NCBI GenBank assembly: GCA_020064725.1
Contig: JAGTWJ010000001.1
Coordinates: 2,790,001-2,854,000, forward strand
Reading direction: 5' to 3'
DNA length: 64,000 bases
Source of the DNA: Drechslerella dactyloides
Lineage: Eukaryota > Ascomycota > Orbiliomycetes > Orbiliales > Orbiliaceae
This document shows positions 58,501 to 64,000 of the stretch, piece after piece; position 1 is the stretch's first letter; the number at the start of each line of letters is the position of its first letter. The position numbers and the translations under genes are program-made. The notes below the pieces were generated by a model, which worked only from the letters and a program-made list of their open reading frames with translations, was not told where the DNA came from and did not search any database.

Positions 58501-59391
58501 CACCACCGGCCACCACATCGTCTGCATGCGTGGAGTCTATTCGGATTCTGCGTGTATTAATAACTAATATTAATATCTGAAGTGCAGTCATTGGCTTTCG
58601 CTGAATCCACTCAGGTCCGTCAGGTCGCCGCCTTATACTTCCCCTAGTTGTCAAATTAGGAATGTGATACTTACGCTTAAGCAGCTCGCTTCGTCAGATA
58701 GATCATACGGGCCGGCCGTCTACCTTATTGATGAAGATATCCTTTTTATAGCCTCAGCGGACACCATCTTGTATTATATTGCTATAACATTAAACAAGGA
58801 GGCTGCTCTCGTTGTGCTGAAAGCCACAATCCATATCACCGAACCAGACCGGAATTCGGCCTAATCGATTTCAGCGATTGACTTTCCGCCCCCTCTTTCC
58901 GTACAGCTGTGACAATTCGACCTCCTCGATTAGGCCGAATGCCGTCCCAAGGAAAAGGAGGCCCTACAGATTGAATGCATCTGTCATAAACGTAAGGCGT
59001 TACCATAGCTGCAAGATGATATCCTTGTCCCTCAATCTTGCATGAACGTGCGCATGAGCATGATCCTTGAGAACTAGCAGGCCGGCGACTGACCCGCTAT
59101 CGTGAAGTGCGAATCGATTAGATTTACTCCGAGTCAAGAAGCTCAGCCTCGCTACTCTGCAGAGTGCGTTAACGCGTTTACTATAATTTCTTCTTGCTGG
59201 GCCTCTAGACTCGAAAGCCACGTCTTCAGGCTAGTCGTCTAAGGATATCAGAGCATTTTTGTTTACGCATCCCGCCATCTTTAACGCCTCCTTTCTATCC
59301 ACTTTAATCGCGGCCTGCAAGCTTCGAAGCGTATTTCCGTTCTATTATATCGTCCGCTCCAGCGCCCTCGCTGGATCATCGCTATAGCAAT
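55575..59391. other. gene-poor stretch, no supported gene
   Basis: Several short protein-like fragments occur (58664-58864 plus, LIDEDILFIASADTILYYIA; 59000-59221 minus, SGSVAGLLVLKDHAHAHVHA). None is long or recognisable. A perfect 15-bp inverted repeat sits at 58854-58868/58926-58940. Confidence 0.45.
58854..58940. repeat. 15-bp perfect inverted repeat with 57-bp spacer
   Basis: ATTCGGCCTAATCGA at 58854-58868 is exactly complementary to TCGATTAGGCCGAAT at 58926-58940. It could form a hairpin or mark a short mobile-element end or binding site. It lies at the end of a short protein-like frame. Confidence 0.8.
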
Positions 59392-61578
59392 ATGACTTTT
59401 AGCAATCAGCGGATGGCGGGCTACCATCTGACGCAGAATACAAACAGCTCGGTCTCAGGTAGCCTGAACAGCATGAGCAGTAAATCGAGCACCAAGTCGT
59501 TCTCCTGCGCCACCGTCTGCGACGAATGCATATTCCATACGTAAGTATCAAGCATTCATACAGGCCGATCCATTCGAGATGTCATCCACTACGCTGGCGC
59601 CTACATTCACGCCACATAGTTACTAATGTGTATACGCACTTGCCGCAGTTCGATCCAGAGTCACAACCTGTTCCAAGGCAGCAAAGGGGTTCCTATCCAA
59701 CTTCACATACTCCGTCGAGCCGAGTATCCGCACACGCCGTATCTCTACTGCTACAGCAATGACCATGTGGACAACTTTATCGAGTTTCCAGCCTACAAAC
59801 CTACTGTATACCGACAGCCAACGCTGGAGGAAACGACAGAGTACTCACCGATAGCGAAGGCGCCGGCGGTCCCGATTACCGAGAACAGCCACCATATCGC
59901 TGAGGTTATATATGACTACGACTTTGGCGAGGTCAGCTTTGATGAAGGGAAGCGGGTGGCGCTGTTCAACGTGCGGCCGAACTGGACGAATCGCCCGGTG
60001 AATCTGATCTTGAACTTTGATACGCACTTGCTGGCGACAGCGTTTATGCGGCATCTGTTGGGCGTGATTGCGTTCGAGAGTGCTGGGGAGACGGACTGTC
60101 TATACTAGTAGGTCCCATATCATCTATCATCTGGTCGACATGTAGCATGCGGGGCTGATAGCAAGGGCTAATGGTATCATGTGTGCAGTGAACCAAGGAG
60201 CTTTCGGTTAGGAAGGGTTGGTGCAGCGTATGCGCCGCACGAGGGACTGAAGGATAGAGCGTCGCAAGTACAGGTGTACAAGGACGTCAATGAACGGCGG
60301 CGGGGGGCCTTCTTCGGCGAAGGACCCTCGTTCTCAGGCTGGAGTACGTATGGAGTCGGGGGACGTTATAAACCTGACTATAGGCGCTAATATCACACAT
60401 CACTCCAGTCCACGGCCACCCGAGATCGCCAGCGGAACCGCCATCGATGGACATTATCTTCACCATGCAGATTGCCATCGTTGGCCGGAAGGTCCAGAGT
60501 GCAAAGTATACTGCCAGACCCGAGGAGTCACAACAGGCTATATACCTCTCCAAATTCAAATACAACGTCGAGTCTCAAGTCAATGTCTTCTTTCAGGACA
60601 TCACCGACATGGCGACTGGTAGGTTCCCCCTTTGACATACTGCGGCATGGTGGACTTTCTCAGCCAACATGATATGAGTCGAAGTCAAAATCGAGACCTG
60701 ACGCTAATAATGAAATTATGTTTAAACTTCCAGACTTCAGCAGGATAGGTGCTTCCTTCATCCGCGGCCAGCTTCTGTGCGAAAAGCCCGTCGACTTTGT
60801 CTTCCAAACAAACTATGGCCTGCGTGAGGAAGAAAAACGCGACGCAATGCTCTACCTTTGCCACCGCTCCTCAGGCGATATCGCCTTCCAACGCCTCATC
60901 CGGCCGCGAATGCACGGCAGACCCGCACGGCCTCTCGACATGCATGCTGAAGATGAGCCGAATTTCGGCACACCCTGCGCGATGGTTCTGTACCTGCGGT
61001 ACCGCAACTGGACGCATGTCGTCGAGATATCGGACTGCGACGTCAGGAAGGATAACATCGATCCATGCACGGTGCGGCTGACGAACCAGCCGAGTCGCCC
61101 ACGACGAGTGTATATTGGCGAGGAGGACTCGGAGCGTTTTCCCTACTGGCCACTGGACGATTACCTGCGGCAGGAGGACTCGTTCCAACTGTCGAGGATC
61201 CGGTTCAAGACGCGGGAAGGTAGGCACATGCATACCCTTGACTATTTCCACGCTTTCAAATATACGGGCAGGTCTAACCATGGACAACTATGTTATATAG
61301 ACGCCGACTTTTTCATCCGCCACAAAAGCGTACTGCAGTCGCGGGCCTGCAATCTCTGCAGAACACGCAGCAAACGCATGCTCGCCGCCAGCCTCCCGCC
61401 GGACGACATACAAACGAGCCTGAAAACATGCCTGATGTCCAGCCTGGCCGTCGCATCACTCATCACGCTGATGCCCGAAGACGAGGAGGCCAGCCAGCTG
61501 ATACATCCGTTTAGCCATACCGTCAAATCGTTCCTACATCGGCAACGGAAGCAGTCACCGTCAACACAGGAGCGGTAG
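59392..61578 (+). CDS. unrecognised six-exon protein
   Basis: Exons 59392-59540, 59649-60107, 60189-60343, 60409-60618, 60734-61219 and 61301-61578 join in frame to 578 residues. Donors are GTAAGT, GTAGGT, GTACGT, GTAGGT and GTAGGC; acceptors are CAG, CAG, CAG, CAG and TAG. Residues 1-50 are Ser-rich. A folded-looking N-terminal region has GSKGVPIQLHILRRAEYP, VDNFIEFPAYKPTV and LFNVRPNWTNRPVNLILNF. A middle region has IFTMQIAIVGRKVQSAKY and NVESQVNVFFQDITDMAT. The C-terminal half includes FVFQTNYGLREEEKRDAML, MVLYLRYRNWTHVVEISDCD and a CNLC pair near a basic patch. There is no signal peptide or clear membrane segment. The consistent splicing across five introns makes it a real gene, but I recognise no family. 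Confidence 0.75.
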
Positions 61579-61985
61579 TGCATTGGCGGACGGACGGACG
61601 GCAATACATGGCAGTCTGGTTTAGTATACCGGTTACGAGATTTGTAAACGTAGCAAGATTTATTGCATCGCGATTCGCATTGTGTCGTTTCGGGTTCGTT
61701 TGAAGCGTGTTCTGCGTGCGTATAGCGTGTATACATCGACGTATACACTGTGAATTGAGTTGTGGATGCAGGTGTATGTGGATTTAGATAGCGTGGTTCG
61801 TTGTATATATAACTTTTACCTCCTGTATCATAAGACCAATCGGCGATCAATAAGGCAATTTGCGGTTCCACAGAATTATATCTTTGCGTATTATTCCGGG
61901 ATCTTGAGCTACGTAGATGGCTTGTACATATACGTGTAGCACAGCAATTGTACCTAGCGAATGCTGTATCAAGCTGCACTCAATC
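61579..61985. other. convergent 3' intergenic region
   Basis: About 400 bp between two converging genes. The 228-codon minus frame that crosses it (61293-61979) is antisense to the last exon of the upstream gene and has no motif. Confidence 0.5.
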
Positions 61986-63707
61986 CTATAACTCGTCTTT
62001 TATCGGAGCCTGTGCAGTAGACTCCGACTTACCCTCATCAACATTTAAGTGTCGTGACCCCCTGGCGCTCTGCATTTTATCTCTCTCCTCCTGCACGCCC
62101 TGCTTCACCATGCTCGTCAGAATCTCAAACACTATCTGTGCAGCCGCCAGCGCTGTCTGTTCGCCTGGCCCATCGTATGCCGGTGCGACTTCGACTATAT
62201 CCGCACCGACAAGATTCAGACCCTCGAGACCGCGTAGGATGCGTATCATTTCCCGAGTTGTCCAACCACCTGGTTCTGGGGTGCCCGTGCCCTAATATCC
62301 ATCAAAAGATTCCAACCCGTAAGTCATCCTAGTGTGTCAAATGAATGGTAAAATACTAGCGTTAGGACTAGAGATGTATGTGTAAACGTACCGGTGCAAT
62401 ACCAGGATCGATCACGTCGATATCCACGCTAAGGTATACCGGCAGCTCCTTCCCCAGATTATCAAGAATCGCCGCCACCACGCCCTGCACACCGACGTCG
62501 TCGATTTCGTCCGCCTCGATCCGGTACCAGCCCTGCCGCGTGTCGTCGTGATAGTCGTCAAAATCGACGCCGGATAGTCGCGTGCGCAGGCCTGCGTGGA
62601 CGGAGGCGTTGGGGAAGATGAGGGGTGGGTCGTAGGCGGTTTGGGCAAGCCAGAACATGGAGCCGTGGTTTAGTTTGACTTGGTCGGAGGACCAAGCGCT
62701 CGGATACTTGATCGGGTTCCAGGTGTCCAGGTCTGGTGTATATCATTCTAGGGTTAGATAGAAAACTATACATAATCTCAGGGGTGCAGAGCTCTAGGAA
62801 TAAAAGGCTGGGGTATATGACGTACGAGCGTCAAAGTGGAGGACTGCGAGCGGTCCGTGATATTTATTCAACGCTCGCAGTGCGGCCAGGGCCACCGTGT
62901 GGTCCCCGCCCAACGTTACAATCTTTGGGACTTTCTTGTCCTTGACGAGGGTCTTCGCCGCGTCGGTTGCCGCTGAATCGTAGATGTTACTGTTGCGGGA
63001 TAACAGTTCCTCGAGAGCATCTGTCATTTGCTCCAATGCGAGGGCATTATCGAAGGGGATAACGGGGATGTCGCCGCAGTCTATTATTGTAGCCCAGTTT
63101 TCATACTGTATGACAGCCGAATATAGATATTCAAGTCAATTAGTATATGCCTTATTCACCAAGCCGCTGACATAAATTATAGTAATTCTTTACGAACTAG
63201 TATGCGTAGGCCACTTTATGAATTCATCGAACTTACGGGATTAAAGCCGGCGCGGTGGTTGAATCCTCGAAAGCTCGTCTGTCGTGCCGAAGCAGCTCTG
63301 ATAGCCCTCGGGCCGAACCTGGCGCCGGGCCTATACGACACCGCGGTATCGAAAGGCGCGCCGATGATGGCAATGTCATACTTTTGATCCAGGTCTACCA
63401 GGCATCTTGTGTGCGGCAAATGTGCGAACGTAGAAATGCCGCTGAACGCCCACTATTTTTAGCAGTTGAGTGTATCAGCAATTCAATGTAAATTTACAGT
63501 TTATGAAATTTTATAGAAATCTAGATCATGCTGTATTCTTGTGGGAAGCTCTGTTAGCAGGCTTACATCTGTCGTCCATTTCCTCTTAAGTTCATCGATC
63601 CTAGCGGCATCCTTAGGACTCGACTTGGGATCGTGTGTTGCATGGCTATCGACGAACTGCCAACGCAATCCTTGCAGTAGCAGTGATAAGAGAGTTGCGA
63701 GAAGCAT
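61986..63707 (-). CDS. agmatinase/ureohydrolase with signal peptide and C-terminal KDEL
   Basis: Five exons, 63707-63567, 63452-63237, 63105-62826, 62732-62392 and 62291-61986, encode 427 residues. Donors are GTAAGC, GTAAGT, GTACGT and GTACGT. Residues 1-20 (MLLATLLSLLLQGLRWQFVD) form a signal peptide; an upstream in-frame Met at 63761 would bury it. The ureohydrolase domain follows: FSGISTFAHLPHTRCL, IIGAPFDTAVSYRPGARFGP, GGDH (H188), FDAHLD (D211, H213, D215) and SVDIDVIDP (D316, D318). These are all six ligands of the two-manganese centre. Agmatinases release urea from agmatine or related guanidino compounds. The last residues are IKDEL, an ER-retrieval signal, so the enzyme is predicted to reside in the ER lumen instead of being secreted. 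Substrate choice (agmatine or guanidinobutyrate) cannot be read from the sequence. Confidence 0.9.
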
Positions 63708-64000
63708 TTTCGGGAGTGTGGCGAGTGAGGAACTTAGACATGAGCGGAAATTGCCATCCACTCAGCTGGCTGTGCTCCAGTACACTGGATCTTCCTGGTC
63801 TGTATTCAAATCAGCTGGCTGGATAACGTTGTGGAGGGATATGCGGGGGGCGGACCCGCGCCCGCCAGCTCGAAGCTTAATTGTGTGCGAGCATGTGCTC
63901 AACAAGTGGTTGTACGGAAGTAGCTTGCGGCCTCGGCCGGCCTCCTGCGAACACATTCGAACACGAACCACAACCGGAATACAAGCCTCTCTTCCTAAGT
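63708..64000. promoter_or_regulatory. upstream region of the agmatinase gene
   Basis: 5' flank of the agmatinase gene up to the window edge. No other feature was recognised. Confidence 0.4.

Noticed and set aside
61293..61979. 228-codon minus-strand frame
   Set aside because: Antisense to the last exon of the 59392-61578 gene; no recognisable domain.

Overview
The window looks like nuclear DNA of a filamentous ascomycete fungus. The coding genes have several short GT-AG introns (about 50-130 nt) with donors such as GTACGT and GTAAGT and CTGAC/CTAAC-type branch points. The gene content is also fungal: a Kre9/Knh1 cell-wall protein, a Pho80-type cyclin, a group X hybrid histidine kinase, a fungal CorA-like transporter, a Cdc42 starting MVVATIK, and Iwr1. 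The ascomycete placement is inferred from family resemblance; I could not run a search.

Layout from left to right. 1-444: 5' end of an ATP-grasp enzyme (-), cut by the window edge. 1664-3517: unrecognised acidic nuclear-looking protein (-). 4627-6122: Xaa-Pro dipeptidase/aminopeptidase P (+). 7250-9590: a promoter-like start followed by a broken or unrecognised coding region (+). 9897-10384: small basic fungal protein (-). 12082-13153: a 1.07-kb, very AT-rich foldback transposable element flanked by TA. 14340-15486: Kre9/Knh1 (-). 18133-19344: Pho80-like cyclin (-). 19345-33465: about 14 kb in which I find no supportable gene. 33466-41211: a 2,477-residue pseudokinase/ATPase/GAF/histidine kinase/receiver protein (-). 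43104-43246: an interrupted tRNA-Lys gene (-). 43904-45685: dienelactone-hydrolase-like protein with a long acidic N-terminus (-). 46052-48577: CorA-like membrane protein with ten exons (-). 51589-52376: Cdc42 (+). 53842-55574: Iwr1 (+). 59392-61578: unrecognised six-exon protein (+). 61986-63707: secreted, KDEL-tailed agmatinase (-).

Most genes are individual housekeeping or signalling genes on both strands; no biosynthetic cluster or operon-like unit is apparent. Some share broad themes of cell-wall growth and polarity (Kre9, Cdc42) or nutrient and stress signalling (Pho80 cyclin, group X kinase). Nothing in the sequence ties them into one pathway.

The most unusual object is the tRNA-Lys(CUU) gene. 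Its anticodon arm is uninterrupted, but its T arm is split by a 70-nt insertion that carries every hallmark of this genome's mRNA introns: GTACGT donor, CTGAC branch motif and CAG acceptor. Removing it gives a perfect 73-nt cloverleaf, both internal Pol III promoter boxes survive, and a T6 terminator follows. That suggests a tRNA that needs spliceosomal rather than tRNA-endonuclease splicing. Other points of note are the foldback element, an in-frame intron directly after the receiver phospho-aspartate of the histidine kinase, the loss of the catalytic His motif in the dienelactone hydrolase, and the KDEL tail on the agmatinase.
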